From IMG/VR virus record IMGVR_UViG_3300005526_000001, positions 1-58,734 of that record: DNA of 58,734 bases; one strand, written 5' to 3'. The translations under genes and the position numbers were made by a program. The notes under the pieces were generated by a model that made no database searches, was not told the DNA's origin, and saw nothing but the letters and a program-made list of their open reading frames with translations. This DNA comes from a virus. Below, in pieces: positions 30,250-40,217 of the stretch (its first letter is position 1; the number at the start of each line of letters is the position of its first letter).

Positions 30250-31260
30250 ATGCCTGCTGGACTAGGCGGCGGTGGTGCAGTATTTGTCGGCCTTGAGCCT
30301 ACTATGGGTACTCTTGTCGATCCTGGCGCTGCCGGCGTTGGAGTATGGGTACCGATCATTAGCGAAGAACTGAACTACACTGAGGAGAAATATTACTCTC
30401 CTCAGATTCGTCAACAGACGATTGTATCCGACGTGCAGCAGAGTTATTACCACGTCGAAGGTAACATCGTCATGGAAGTTGATGTTAACTACATGCCGTA
30501 TTTCTTGTATTCGTCTAGACACCTGATTACCAAGACAGGTGCAACTGCCCCGTTTACATATACGTTTGGTCCCGGTAGTCAGGGTAGTGCTACAGGTGGT
30601 ACAGGGCTTAATGCTCGTACCATGAGTATCTGTGTTGAACGTAATGGTGTGGGTTTCGGATATGCAGGTTGTGTTGTAAACAGTTGGGAGTTTACTGTAG
30701 AGAATGGTGTGCTTCGTGCGACTATGGGTATTCTTGGTACAAGTGAAACCGATATGTCTGGTCTTGGTACTCCTACGTGGTTAGCGCCGTCGCTATTCGG
30801 TGCTGCGGCGCATAGTATTTACACCGATGCTAGTGGTGTTGCTCCGACGTTTGCTGGTGCTGCTACTACGAACTTCAACGGCTTTACCTTCCGTAGCGAG
30901 TTTAACGGTTCTGCTCAAAATCGTATTCAACCACAACGTAGTGCAAGCTATATCGCCTATGGTGAGACTAACTCGACTTACGAAACTGAGCTGGACTTCA
31001 TTGACAAGGTTGATTACAATAACATGAAGAATAACGTCACTAAGGCTATTAAGTTTGAAAGTCTTAAGGGTGGCGCGACTTGGGCATTGTGTACTGAAGG
31101 ATTCCGTATCATCATTCGACGCACATCATTCGATAGTTATGTTGTTGGACTTGCTGGTATGGGCGATCTAATCATGGGGCGCGTAACTGGCCGTAACATC
31201 GGCCTTGTGGGTGCAGATGCCTACACGATAGAATGCAAGTCTCCCGTCGCTATCACGTAA
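30250..31260 (+). CDS. Major tail tube protein
   Basis: 336 residues. Beta-rich, with LGGGGAVFVGLEPTMGTLVD at the start and an extended Ig-like insertion (YTEEKYYSPQIRQQTIVSDV). Its place directly before the assembly chaperone and tape measure is diagnostic for the tube protein that polymerises around the tape. The length suggests a two-domain tube protein. Confidence 0.75.
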   Translation: MPAGLGGGGAVFVGLEPTMGTLVDPGAAGVGVWVPIISEELNYTEEKYYSPQIRQQTIVSDVQQSYYHVEGNIVMEVDVNYMPYFLYSSRHLITKTGATAPFTYTFGPGSQGSATGGTGLNARTMSICVERNGVGFGYAGCVVNSWEFTVENGVLRATMGILGTSETDMSGLGTPTWLAPSLFGAAAHSIYTDASGVAPTFAGAATTNFNGFTFRSEFNGSAQNRIQPQRSASYIAYGETNSTYETELDFIDKVDYNNMKNNVTKAIKFESLKGGATWALCTEGFRIIIRRTSFDSYVVGLAGMGDLIMGRVTGRNIGLVGADAYTIECKSPVAIT

Positions 31261-31283
31261 CAGGAACAACCTAAGGAGAGAAC

Positions 31284-31745
31284 ATGCCCGACGTTACCGT
31301 CGATACTGGTAGTTATCAGCGGTATGATCTAAAGTCTGCCCCGCCGGATGGGTTTGTTATGCTGCGTCCACTTCCCTACGGCATGAAACTTACTCGGCGG
31401 GACAAGGCTAGTAAGATGAAGATGCAAACCGAGCAAGGTCGTGGGCGCAAGACTACTTCTGAGATTGAACTCGAAACTCTTAACGAGTGGGCCGTCGCAC
31501 ACGATTTTGCTTATTGTATTGGTGAGCATAATCTCACTGATAAGAACGATGCACTTCTTGATTTCACAAATCCGATGACGCTTAAGACACTGAATCCCAA
31601 GGTTGGATCTGAGATTGAGAAATATATAGATGAACTGAACGAAGATGAGGATGAGGAGTCTCTGGAGGATTTTCTCAAGCGGCGCGATGGCTTGTCTGGG
31701 GAAGAAGTGATCTCGTCCAATACGGCTTCCCTAGAAACGAGTTAG
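31284..31745 (+). CDS. Tail assembly chaperone (zero-frame product)
   Basis: 153 residues, GGAGAG ribosome site. Follows the tube gene and overlaps a second frame that continues to 32002, as in lambda G/GT. Residues 20-90 carry a basic and helical chaperone core (MKLTRRDKASKMKMQTEQGR), the tail is acidic (ELNEDEDEESLEDFLKRRDG). Binds the tape measure and recruits tube subunits; not in the virion. Confidence 0.75.
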   Translation: MPDVTVDTGSYQRYDLKSAPPDGFVMLRPLPYGMKLTRRDKASKMKMQTEQGRGRKTTSEIELETLNEWAVAHDFAYCIGEHNLTDKNDALLDFTNPMTLKTLNPKVGSEIEKYIDELNEDEDEESLEDFLKRRDGLSGEEVISSNTASLETS

Positions 31746-32002
31746 ACGATTACGGTAACGTCGTTGCCGAACGTTACGTTAGTCAAGAGGTCGTTCAGGA
31801 AGCTTCCGAGTGGTTAGAGATTGCAATTATATGCGATCGACTACGTGTGCTGCCCGAATCTGGCGGTGCTCTCGATCAACGGCCGAGATACATTCGGCGG
31901 CTTATGCGTGTTCTCGAAATCCTAGACGAAAAACGCGCAGACGAAATAAACAAACAAAGTAACAGAAATGAAAGCAACCAGAGAACTTTGGCTAATCCTT
32001 AG
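31655..32002 (+). CDS. Tail assembly chaperone, -1 frame extension
   Basis: Open in the -1 frame from 31655 to the TAG at 32000-32002, with no ATG, GTG or TTG for more than 200 bases. It can only be reached by a shift from the 31284 gene. The extension (…DDYGNVVAERYVSQE…, RYIRRLMRVLEILDEKRADE) is a credible folded helical domain. No canonical slippery heptamer is present in the overlap (31655-31745). TTTTC at 31670-31674, where a Phe tRNA could re-pair, is the best candidate. Ends 35 bases into the tape-measure gene. Confidence 0.65.
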   Translation, partial: GVSGGFSQAARWLVWGRSDLVQYGFPRNELDDYGNVVAERYVSQEVVQEASEWLEIAIICDRLRVLPESGGALDQRPRYIRRLMRVLEILDEKRADEINKQSNRNESNQRTLANP

Positions 32003-35000
32003 AGCTAGAGACGAAGCTAGCAATACACTTAGACGTGCTGCTCGCAGTTTCGGCGGGCTGCAAGATCCTGGTGTGTTGCAACGTCAACGTGCTCAGGTTA
32101 TGCAACAAATTGCAACTGCTGAACGTCTGCGTAAAGCTGCTCTTGATGAACAAACAAGATTAACTACGGGTTCTCGTAGAACTCAACAGTTGATTAATGA
32201 AGGTAATTATACAAAGCGTATACATGATCTAAATATGCAGTTGGTTGGTATTGATTCTGATCGTGACAGAATTCTTAGTAGAAGATATTCCCTTCAAAGA
32301 CAGTTGTCTCAACTTGAAAGAGTAGCAGAACGTAGAGCTAGAGTCAAGGGTATACAACCTGAAATGATTTTTAGTGGGATGACCCAGAAAGAACTTGATA
32401 CGCAACTTAGAAGTTTGAGATCTGGAGTTAAGAGCGCTACCAGAGAATTGACTGAAAATAAAATGGCTATTGAAAGTGTTCGTAAAGCTCAAGGAAATCT
32501 CGTAAATCAATCAACTAAATTAACACAGACTGAAATAGAACAAGCTGCTGCTGCTCGAAGAAATGGAATGGTGGCAGATGAACAAGGAATGCGTATTACT
32601 AATATGCGAGCTCGAGTTAAAGAATTTGATACAGCGATACAACGATTGCCTATTGAAAATTGGCAAGCCTTAGGGAATGGTATTCGTAATACTGCTCGTT
32701 CATTGACATTCCTTGGCGGTGTTGCTACTCTTACTCTTGGTGTTATGGCTGAAAAAGCCGCTGAATTTAGTAAGCAGATAGCTCTTGCTGCAACGCAAGC
32801 TAGACAGCCGGGAGAAGGGCCAGCCAGAGTTGCACAAATTCATGGAAGATTGTTTGATACTATAACAAGTCAGATGCAGGAATTTCCTGCTTCTTCGCAG
32901 CAAATGGCTGACTCGTTGTTCCAGATTTTCTCAAGCACTAGCATTAAGAATATAGATGTAGCGAGTAAGATGCTGCGAACCTTTAACATGATGGCTGTTG
33001 CAGGTGGTACTGATCTTAAAACTATGACTGACGCTGGTATCTCTTTGTTCAACAACTTTGGTAGCGAGTTCCCGAATATGACCGAAGCAGGTAATAGGTT
33101 CTTTGCCGCTGTGAAAGTCGGTCGTATGAACGCGGAGCAATTTGCTAGCTCTCTGTCTTTCTTGCTGCCTATTGCGAAAGAAGCTGGTCTGACATTTGAA
33201 GATGTGGGCGGGGCTATGGCTTTCCTGACTAGACAGACTGGTGCTGCCCGAACGAAACAGGATGCACAAGGACTAGCCAGACTGATTCAGTTGTTCGGTC
33301 GGACAGATGTTGCGGCTGGTCTTGCATCTAAGGGTGTTCAAGTATTTGGTCAGGGTGGCAAAGGCCACATGCGCCCGATCCTTGATATTATGCAAGATAT
33401 TAATAGTCATATACATATGAATAATCAGGAGATGCTTAATTTCTTCAAGACGATTTCTGCCGCAGGAGGAAAGGCTGGTACTCAGGGAACGATTCAAGCT
33501 ATTAGAATCTTTGCACAATACCAAGTAAGTATTCGTAGTGCTGCTCAAGTCCAGCGAGAATTCACAGCAGATCAAAATGAGATGATTGCGTCGTTCAATC
33601 AAATGTCCAAAGATCCCGGTGTTCGTTGGGAAGTATTCAAAAATCAATTGAGAGCGTTAGCTCTTATAATTGGAACGGATCTTATTCCGCTGTTTGCAAG
33701 ATTCGGGTCATGGATAGGTAAACTCGCTCGCTGGTTCAGTGGACTGAGCCAAAATCAAAAACGCTTGATCGCAGATTTCTTGTTCTTTGGTTCAGTAGCA
33801 ACTTTACTTATTGGTATTCTCGGATCTATCGCAGCAGCTGTTATCTTGCTTCGTGTTAACTTTATACTTATGAAGGGTTCTCTTACTAGTGCTGGTCTCA
33901 GTCTTAAAATGTTTAGATCAGAAGCAGGTTTTACCGCCGTAGGATTAACTAAACTCCTTGGGTCGATTTCTCTTCTACTAGTTGCACTTCCCTTGTTAGT
34001 TAAACTTACCGGAAGTTGGGGTGCTGCTCTTTCGATAGTTGGTACTGTTATATCAGTCATATCATTCGTCACGCTATTTGCGATGATCGCAAGATCTGTT
34101 ACCGCTCTCAGGAGCCTTGCAGCGCTTGCATCTGTACCTTACCTTATTACATTTACGCTTGTTGTAGTTGGTGCTGAACTAATTGCACACCAGATTGAAA
34201 AACTTCAAAAGAGTTATTTGGATGCAGAAGCTCGTGTTGTGGATCTTACTACACAGCCACAACAACGTTTCATTGATTATCTAGGTAAAGAGATTAATAA
34301 GTTGAAAAAAGCTGGCGAAACAAGCGCACAAATTCTTAAGGATCTTGATACGAAACTTGGTGGTGGTCCACAAGCCAAGGATCTTGAAGCTGCTGCATTC
34401 GTGCGTGCTAGTGAATTGCGTAAGCCTAGAGCACAACGTCTTGAGGAAGCGATGGCTGGTACTGCTCGTAAGGGTCCAGGCATGATTCCTATTCATTTCA
34501 CAGACGCTGAATTTCTCAAAGAAATGAAACTCATTATTAGACTTAGACAGGCAATTGAAAAAGCACCAAATTACAAAGCTGTAATTGCTGCAACTAAAGC
34601 TGCTCGTAGAGAAGAAACAAGAGCTGCTCGTGCCGAATCTGATATTCAAAAGGGTATGCAAGAAGATGTTATACAGAGAATTCTTGATGGACAAATAAAT
34701 GCATTAATAAGTACTAAGGGATATGCAAAAAAGATATCAGAAGAATATTTCAAGGTACAAAAGCAATTTGCCATAGCACCTACAATAGGTTTGTCTAATA
34801 AAATCGAAGCACTAAAAACAAAATTTGAACAATTGACTCCTGCGCAACAAGCTTTCTATACACAAATGTTCGCAGACCTTGGTATATCAGATAAGCTTGC
34901 AATGAGTACGTTTATGCACTTGCGTCAACTCCAAGCTCAAATGAAAATTGCACCTACGATGAATTTGGCTAATCAAATTGAGAAGGCAACTAAGATTATG

Positions 35001-36266
35001 CAACAAGCCTCTCCTGCACAACAAGCTTATTTCCAACAGCTTGAACAGAATCTTGGCGATGTTAAAGTTATTTCTGATGCGCAAGCTATGGCTATGGGTC
35101 AAAATGTTGCCAGACTTCGTGCAGCATACGACAAGTCACCAAGTGTTGCAGGATGGCAGCGTTGGTATGCAGCGAACAAACAGTTCACAACACTAGCCAC
35201 ATCAGATCAGCAAGAATTCGCAAATGATATGGCTCAGGCGAACAAAGAAGCTACCGATAAAATGAAAGAAAATTTCCAATCCGTGCTTGATAATATACGT
35301 TCCATGTTCGATGAGATTCGCGGTGGAATGGTATCCGCATTTGGCTCTCTAGCTAGCGGGCCTGTGACTAAGGGACTTAGCGATCAGGTACAGAAGATTC
35401 GTGACGCTGGTACTGCAAAGGCACAGGCATTGCGTGACCAAGCGCAAAAGATTCAAGATGCTTTCGACCAATCTTCAAAGGAGGTTGACGCTAGAACTGG
35501 TAATCTAATCGACAAGGGTTGGCTGCCTAATCCGGACGATATGAAAAAGGATGTTGATGCGAGAGTCAAGATTCTTAATGACCAAGCCGACCGAATCGAC
35601 AAGGCTGCTGGCAAACGCGCTGATGCGTTGCAGAAGCGGCTGGATGAGCATAGACTCACTCCGAGTGAAATCCTTAATGATCTGAAAAAGCAGGTACAAG
35701 CCTTTACACATTGGAGTAATGATCTTAACAAGATCGCTGCTCGTGGTGCTCCGCAAGCTCTTATCGACCAGCTACGTGAGCTTGGTCCTGAATTTGACAA
35801 TGTACTCAAGGGTATTCTTCGGATGAGTCCTGCTCAATTTGCTGAGTACACTAGAACATTCAACAAGGGTCAACAGGTTATAGACCAACAAACAATGAAA
35901 CTGCTTCAAGACAAGCTTCATTCGCAATTGAAGGTTTATCGTGCTCACGGTCAGAATATTGCTAAAGCAATTGCACAAGGTATTCAAGATCAGAACCCTG
36001 CCCTTCGCGCTGCACTCATTCAGCTTATAGAACAAACATTCCCCGGTATCAAAGTTCCCGGTGGTGTAGGCGTAAAACAACCGGCCGCTAGAACCGGAGC
36101 TGCTACTAGGGGAGTCAGAGCAGCAACGACGCCTACTCGTACCACACAGAATGTTCACCACACCACAGTTAATTATAACTACCACGCAGGTGATGGTAAG
36201 GGTATGTCTCCGCAGACATACTTCCAGAAGATGCACTTCCGTCAGCGAAACCAACGGCGGTGTTAA
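31968..36266 (+). CDS. Tape measure protein (1432 aa)
   Basis: The longest gene, after the chaperone pair. Residues 1-250 are coiled-coil. About 255-560 match the TP901-type tape-measure core (helical, LFNNFGSEFPNMTEAGNRFF, MAFLTRQTGAARTKQDAQGL). Three hydrophobic hairpins (~600-750, e.g. FLFFGSVATLLIGILGSIAA) fit membrane insertion. Residues 860-1090 and 1100-1370 are long helices. At 0.15 nm per residue the tail would be about 215 nm. The last 25 residues are basic. Confidence 0.9.
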   Translation: MKATRELWLILRARDEASNTLRRAARSFGGLQDPGVLQRQRAQVMQQIATAERLRKAALDEQTRLTTGSRRTQQLINEGNYTKRIHDLNMQLVGIDSDRDRILSRRYSLQRQLSQLERVAERRARVKGIQPEMIFSGMTQKELDTQLRSLRSGVKSATRELTENKMAIESVRKAQGNLVNQSTKLTQTEIEQAAAARRNGMVADEQGMRITNMRARVKEFDTAIQRLPIENWQALGNGIRNTARSLTFLGGVATLTLGVMAEKAAEFSKQIALAATQARQPGEGPARVAQIHGRLFDTITSQMQEFPASSQQMADSLFQIFSSTSIKNIDVASKMLRTFNMMAVAGGTDLKTMTDAGISLFNNFGSEFPNMTEAGNRFFAAVKVGRMNAEQFASSLSFLLPIAKEAGLTFEDVGGAMAFLTRQTGAARTKQDAQGLARLIQLFGRTDVAAGLASKGVQVFGQGGKGHMRPILDIMQDINSHIHMNNQEMLNFFKTISAAGGKAGTQGTIQAIRIFAQYQVSIRSAAQVQREFTADQNEMIASFNQMSKDPGVRWEVFKNQLRALALIIGTDLIPLFARFGSWIGKLARWFSGLSQNQKRLIADFLFFGSVATLLIGILGSIAAAVILLRVNFILMKGSLTSAGLSLKMFRSEAGFTAVGLTKLLGSISLLLVALPLLVKLTGSWGAALSIVGTVISVISFVTLFAMIARSVTALRSLAALASVPYLITFTLVVVGAELIAHQIEKLQKSYLDAEARVVDLTTQPQQRFIDYLGKEINKLKKAGETSAQILKDLDTKLGGGPQAKDLEAAAFVRASELRKPRAQRLEEAMAGTARKGPGMIPIHFTDAEFLKEMKLIIRLRQAIEKAPNYKAVIAATKAARREETRAARAESDIQKGMQEDVIQRILDGQINALISTKGYAKKISEEYFKVQKQFAIAPTIGLSNKIEALKTKFEQLTPAQQAFYTQMFADLGISDKLAMSTFMHLRQLQAQMKIAPTMNLANQIEKATKIMQQASPAQQAYFQQLEQNLGDVKVISDAQAMAMGQNVARLRAAYDKSPSVAGWQRWYAANKQFTTLATSDQQEFANDMAQANKEATDKMKENFQSVLDNIRSMFDEIRGGMVSAFGSLASGPVTKGLSDQVQKIRDAGTAKAQALRDQAQKIQDAFDQSSKEVDARTGNLIDKGWLPNPDDMKKDVDARVKILNDQADRIDKAAGKRADALQKRLDEHRLTPSEILNDLKKQVQAFTHWSNDLNKIAARGAPQALIDQLRELGPEFDNVLKGILRMSPAQFAEYTRTFNKGQQVIDQQTMKLLQDKLHSQLKVYRAHGQNIAKAIAQGIQDQNPALRAALIQLIEQTFPGIKVPGGVGVKQPAARTGAATRGVRAATTPTRTTQNVHHTTVNYNYHAGDGKGMSPQTYFQKMHFRQRNQRRC

Positions 36267-36269
36267 TAA

Positions 36270-36758
36270 ATGATTGACGATATGTACTTCGTCAACATGG
36301 CGAACGAAACTATGCATTGGAATGAGGACCCGAATGGTAACGGGTATTTTGCTGTAGAAGAGGTACATATGGAGTTGGACATTCGATCGCAAGACCGTAA
36401 TAGAATGCAGGCACAGGGCATCTGGCCGAGCTATACATACTTCGGTAAGATGGCTATTCACATTAGCGGGCATCTTCTGGCTGACACTCCAGCGCAACTT
36501 AATGTGTACAAGCTAAAGCTCATGCGTATTCTTATGCCACCCCGCACAGGACTGGCTTTCAACAACAAGATCGGGACGTTCTACCTTAAGTACACAGGCG
36601 TCAGTGAGTATTACTACACAGATTGCGGTCTTGAAGCTGCACCGGATATAACTATCGCAGCTCTTAACCCGTCGAACGTACCGTGTAGCTTGTCACTCAA
36701 ATCATTCCTTCCTTATATGTGGGGCGCTTCGTCGGGTCAACGTATTTGGGTAGCTTAA
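36270..36758 (+). CDS. Distal tail protein (Dit-like)
   Basis: 162 residues right after tape measure, the normal place for Dit. Beta-rich (YFAVEEVHMELDIRSQDRNR, IGTFYLKYTGVSEYYYTDCG) with a jelly-roll look. It would close the tube tip and hold the fibre or hub proteins. Family call rests on position and fold impression. Confidence 0.6.
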   Translation: MIDDMYFVNMANETMHWNEDPNGNGYFAVEEVHMELDIRSQDRNRMQAQGIWPSYTYFGKMAIHISGHLLADTPAQLNVYKLKLMRILMPPRTGLAFNNKIGTFYLKYTGVSEYYYTDCGLEAAPDITIAALNPSNVPCSLSLKSFLPYMWGASSGQRIWVA

Positions 36759-37982
36759 ATGGCTAGATGGCATGTACTACATAAAAGGCTTTGGGGAGAG
36801 AACGAAGCTCAATTCTCTATGGAGAATCTGCATGTAACCTGGAACAAAGGGGAGAACGGCCCGCATGAACTTACTTACGAGATTTCGTATTATTACGAAA
36901 CAGACCTGACTCAAATCATCCCCTACAACATCGACTTCGGTCTGTTTCGTAATGATCGCGAAATCATGCAAGGCATGGTTACTGCTGTAGGGTTTGAAGC
37001 CGAACAAGAGTATTTGAGTGTTGCTGCCAAAAGCTATCTGCATTACTTAGAAAAGCGTATGTTCCCATACGACGCACAACATCCGAATGCCTTTCTTATC
37101 GGTGATCCTCCGCGTGGATCGGCTTACGAGGTTACGAATGCAGAAGTTAAGAACATAATAGAAACTCTATTGAGCAGTACAATAGCCATGCCAAACAGTT
37201 TGCCGATTACATGGACGCTAGCAGACACAGGGCATCATACTGATTATCGTATCGATCTTCCTGATTCGGCATCTATTCTTTCTAAGATACAAGAGCTGTC
37301 AGGACAAGACCCTGGCATATTTGATTTTTGGATGGATAACCTGGAATTCAAAATGGCTGTACCAAGACGGTATCCTATAGCTGTTCTCGGCGACGCCTCC
37401 CTGTGCGCCTGGACTTTCACGGATAGCGCGTCAGGATTGTTAAATGTGAAATTCACGAATAATGGTCCAGAGGGTAATCACATTCTTGGAGTTGGTGCAG
37501 GTAATAATCCATTCAGCACCGGAGATTCTCCTAGTAGTGCAGACCTTGAATTTTCAATGGACGACTACGACTCACAAGCATATTATCGTAGGTACGATAT
37601 ATACCAAGACTTCGGTGACGTGCCAAATAGAGCACGAGTTCAGGCTCTTACAAAAGGTTATTTCGGTCATGCCATACAACCACAACATGAACTTAGTGTA
37701 GATGTGTATGCCGATGCTGTGCCGAACTTCTGGTACGGGACTATCTACCCCGGCTGTGCCATTTGGCTAGATTACAGCAACGGCATTTACCATCTGAATT
37801 CTGCGTACGAGGTAGTTTCTATAGACCTAGAGGTCAATACCGAAACCGACGAGATGGTCACGCTGAATCTCAATCAGGTCTATCCGTTCTATCAAGAAGC
37901 GGCACCGCCAGTTGTGGTTGCTCCTGGCACAGACGTTAACAAACCGCCTATCTATCTCGTTACGAATACACCATACGGATAA
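36759..37982 (+). CDS. Tail hub protein (Tal-like)
   Basis: 407 residues directly after Dit. Shape of the protein is that of gp27-like hub proteins: ELTYEISYYYETDLTQIIPY, a GMVTAVGFEAEQEYLSVAAK-like strand, LEKRMFPYDAQH, and a final strand set (SAYEVVSIDLEVNTETDEMV). No peptidase motif is seen. Forms the ring that opens when the phage binds. Confidence 0.6.
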   Translation: MARWHVLHKRLWGENEAQFSMENLHVTWNKGENGPHELTYEISYYYETDLTQIIPYNIDFGLFRNDREIMQGMVTAVGFEAEQEYLSVAAKSYLHYLEKRMFPYDAQHPNAFLIGDPPRGSAYEVTNAEVKNIIETLLSSTIAMPNSLPITWTLADTGHHTDYRIDLPDSASILSKIQELSGQDPGIFDFWMDNLEFKMAVPRRYPIAVLGDASLCAWTFTDSASGLLNVKFTNNGPEGNHILGVGAGNNPFSTGDSPSSADLEFSMDDYDSQAYYRRYDIYQDFGDVPNRARVQALTKGYFGHAIQPQHELSVDVYADAVPNFWYGTIYPGCAIWLDYSNGIYHLNSAYEVVSIDLEVNTETDEMVTLNLNQVYPFYQEAAPPVVVAPGTDVNKPPIYLVTNTPYG

Positions 37983-38224
37983 TGCCATCTAAAGCCGTAC
38001 ATAGAACAGTATTAGACGATATTTGTGGTCGCATCAAATGGCTTGAACGCGCTGTATTTAAGTTGCAAAATAATAAGCTTCGGAGCATACCTGTTTATGA
38101 CGCAGATCATCTTCCACATGATATGCCTAATGGATTACTTTTCTTCGCTATAGATACGCAGCAGTTTGGTATGGTTATTGACGATACTATTTATTATGCC
38201 GATACAGAGGCTACAGAATTATAA
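37982..38224 (+). CDS. Small tail-tip protein, paralogous to next gene's N terminus
   Basis: 80 residues; TAATG overlap. HLPHDMPNGLLFFAIDTQQF and a final DDTIYY strand are shared with the first 75 residues of the 432-residue protein that follows. An N-terminal helix precedes the beta part. Probably a capping or trimerising module of a tail fibre. Confidence 0.6.
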   Translation: MPSKAVHRTVLDDICGRIKWLERAVFKLQNNKLRSIPVYDADHLPHDMPNGLLFFAIDTQQFGMVIDDTIYYADTEATEL

Positions 38225-39522
38225 TGCCTAGCCATAATTACCCCAAGGATATCTTTGAACAATTCGATATTGAATTATGTGAACTCGAGAATCTTGTAAA
38301 AGATATGCAAAATGCAAAAGGCGGTTATTTCCCTACATATCAGAAAGCTCACCTTCCTCACGATTTATTTAACGGACAAGGGTTTCATGTAGAAGAAGGT
38401 CAATTCTGTGTTTACGTTGATGGTAGTATTTATTGTATGCCAACAGAAGAAGGTGGGCCAACTGGCGCGCTGCATGATCTTATAGTCAATCCCTGGGTAC
38501 TAAGCGAGCCTACTTCAAAACAAGGTACTCAATTTTGGCATGAGGAAATTATGGATGTGGGTGATCCGGCTGCCGAACAAACTAGAAACATTCCACTTCC
38601 TGGCGGTATATCTGTAGTTTTTGCTGGTCCTAATAAAAATATTTGGTATGCATATGATCGAGCACTCGCTGAAAATCCCCCTGTCGGTTCTAGAGCTATG
38701 GCAAACGAGGCAGTTGAAGGAATTTATTTTTGTGAACATGTAGATGGAATATGGATACCAAGAGGTGTAGTTGGTGATCCTCAAAATGAAGGTTACATGG
38801 ATCTTGTGGTTGGACTCCCTTCACCAAGTACATTCTTTTATTGGGCAGCTCAAGTAGTAAATTCTAGCATTCTTACTCCCACAACACAAGCCGTTTATGA
38901 ATCTGCTTTCAGCCCAATATACGATACTGGAATGCCTAATATTTTATCTCCTATGTCTAAATTAGCGTACGAGCCTGGTTATCACAGATGGAGTTTAGAT
39001 GATCTTCCTCCGACTATAGCCACGGATGGAACTTATATTTACTGTATTTCCGCACACTTTAGACGACAGTATTTTACAGGCCCACCTGGTTATTTTGATC
39101 CAACTATTACTGATCCAATCTCTATACCCACATACGAATGTTGTGATACAATGAAAGTATGGCGATACGCAGCAGGCTTGTGGTCAGTTATAGGAACGTT
39201 TAATTCTGCTTTTCCAGATAATTTTGAACCTTTTACTGATTTGCCAACAATGACAGGTAGTCCAGGTACTTCTTTCGGTCCAGGAGTTGATAATTCACTT
39301 TGGACTACTTTTGGAATAACCAATGTATATCTTAATGCTGATCCAGGTGATGTGGGTCATCCTATAATCATTTTTAACGATGCTTCGGGTACTACTATTA
39401 TAGGATCGAATCTTTATCCGTCTGGTGTAGGTGTATGTTATACATCTGTTTGGGGTGGTTCTACAAGTGAAGGTGCTTTTTATATTAAAAGATTTAACGG
39501 GTCGAGTTGGGTTGATATTTAA
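38224..39522 (+). CDS. Tail fibre-type protein (432 aa)
   Basis: Residues 1-75 repeat the module of the preceding small protein (ELCELENLVKDMQNAKGG helix, then HLPHDLFNGQGFHVEEGQFC). The rest (~90-432) is aromatic-rich beta sequence with many Gly/Asp turns and probable propeller-like strands (GGISVVFAGPNKNIWYAYDR...). AT-rich codons set it off from the tape and lysis genes. TAATG coupling. No enzyme motif. Confidence 0.6.
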   Translation: MPSHNYPKDIFEQFDIELCELENLVKDMQNAKGGYFPTYQKAHLPHDLFNGQGFHVEEGQFCVYVDGSIYCMPTEEGGPTGALHDLIVNPWVLSEPTSKQGTQFWHEEIMDVGDPAAEQTRNIPLPGGISVVFAGPNKNIWYAYDRALAENPPVGSRAMANEAVEGIYFCEHVDGIWIPRGVVGDPQNEGYMDLVVGLPSPSTFFYWAAQVVNSSILTPTTQAVYESAFSPIYDTGMPNILSPMSKLAYEPGYHRWSLDDLPPTIATDGTYIYCISAHFRRQYFTGPPGYFDPTITDPISIPTYECCDTMKVWRYAAGLWSVIGTFNSAFPDNFEPFTDLPTMTGSPGTSFGPGVDNSLWTTFGITNVYLNADPGDVGHPIIIFNDASGTTIIGSNLYPSGVGVCYTSVWGGSTSEGAFYIKRFNGSSWVDI

Positions 39523-40202
39523 TGCCGTGGCATCCCACTCATACTTTTAGAACTGGAAGAGGAGTTCTTTATGAATTTCTACGTTGGAATTTGGTAATAG
39601 AAAGAAGTAGTATTGTTGCCGATGTATATGTTGCTAATCCTGATGAGGGTACTGCCCCTTCTGGATATCAAGAAGTATATGCTGTCAGTCCTGGTATGAT
39701 TACGCATGAAGGTGAATTCAAATATGTTGTTGTTGTTATAGTTAATTCTTATGGTATTGATAGCGCATTTATTACTATATATGATTTTTATCCAGAACGA
39801 GAAACAGGATCTTCAAGATGGGTTTCTGTTTTTAGTGGATTCCTTCCATATCGCGTTGGACTTTTTTCCGTTAAAGCAGATAGAAAAAATGTATGGGTTC
39901 TAATCGAAAAAATAAATGGTGCTCCTTCTTATGTTTCTGCGCCTTATGCTGCTGAATTATGGAGATACGATCTTGTGTGCCATGAATTTGAATTAGTATC
40001 TACAATACCTCAAATAATATTAGATGATAGTAACGTAATAGAATTTCAACCAAACGTGCGACCGCTAGCGTTAGTTGGAAATAAAATAGCGACAGCTTGT
40101 TCTACTCCATTATATGACGGCGATGCGTTTGTATCTGGTGGAAGATGGCCATATAGAGCATTTACAACAACCATCCAAAGGAACGCTGAGGAATGTGCTT
40201 AA
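39522..40202 (+). CDS. Putative tail fibre or receptor-binding protein
   Basis: 226 residues, coupled (TAATG). Beta-rich, propeller-like (YKYVVVVIVNSYGIDSAFIT-type strands, WVSVFSGFLPYRVGLFSVKA). AT-rich codon use, like the preceding gene, suggesting that these two were acquired together. Last virion gene before lysis. Confidence 0.55.
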   Translation: MPWHPTHTFRTGRGVLYEFLRWNLVIERSSIVADVYVANPDEGTAPSGYQEVYAVSPGMITHEGEFKYVVVVIVNSYGIDSAFITIYDFYPERETGSSRWVSVFSGFLPYRVGLFSVKADRKNVWVLIEKINGAPSYVSAPYAAELWRYDLVCHEFELVSTIPQIILDDSNVIEFQPNVRPLALVGNKIATACSTPLYDGDAFVSGGRWPYRAFTTTIQRNAEECA

Positions 40203-40217
40203 ACTAAAGGGAGGAGT

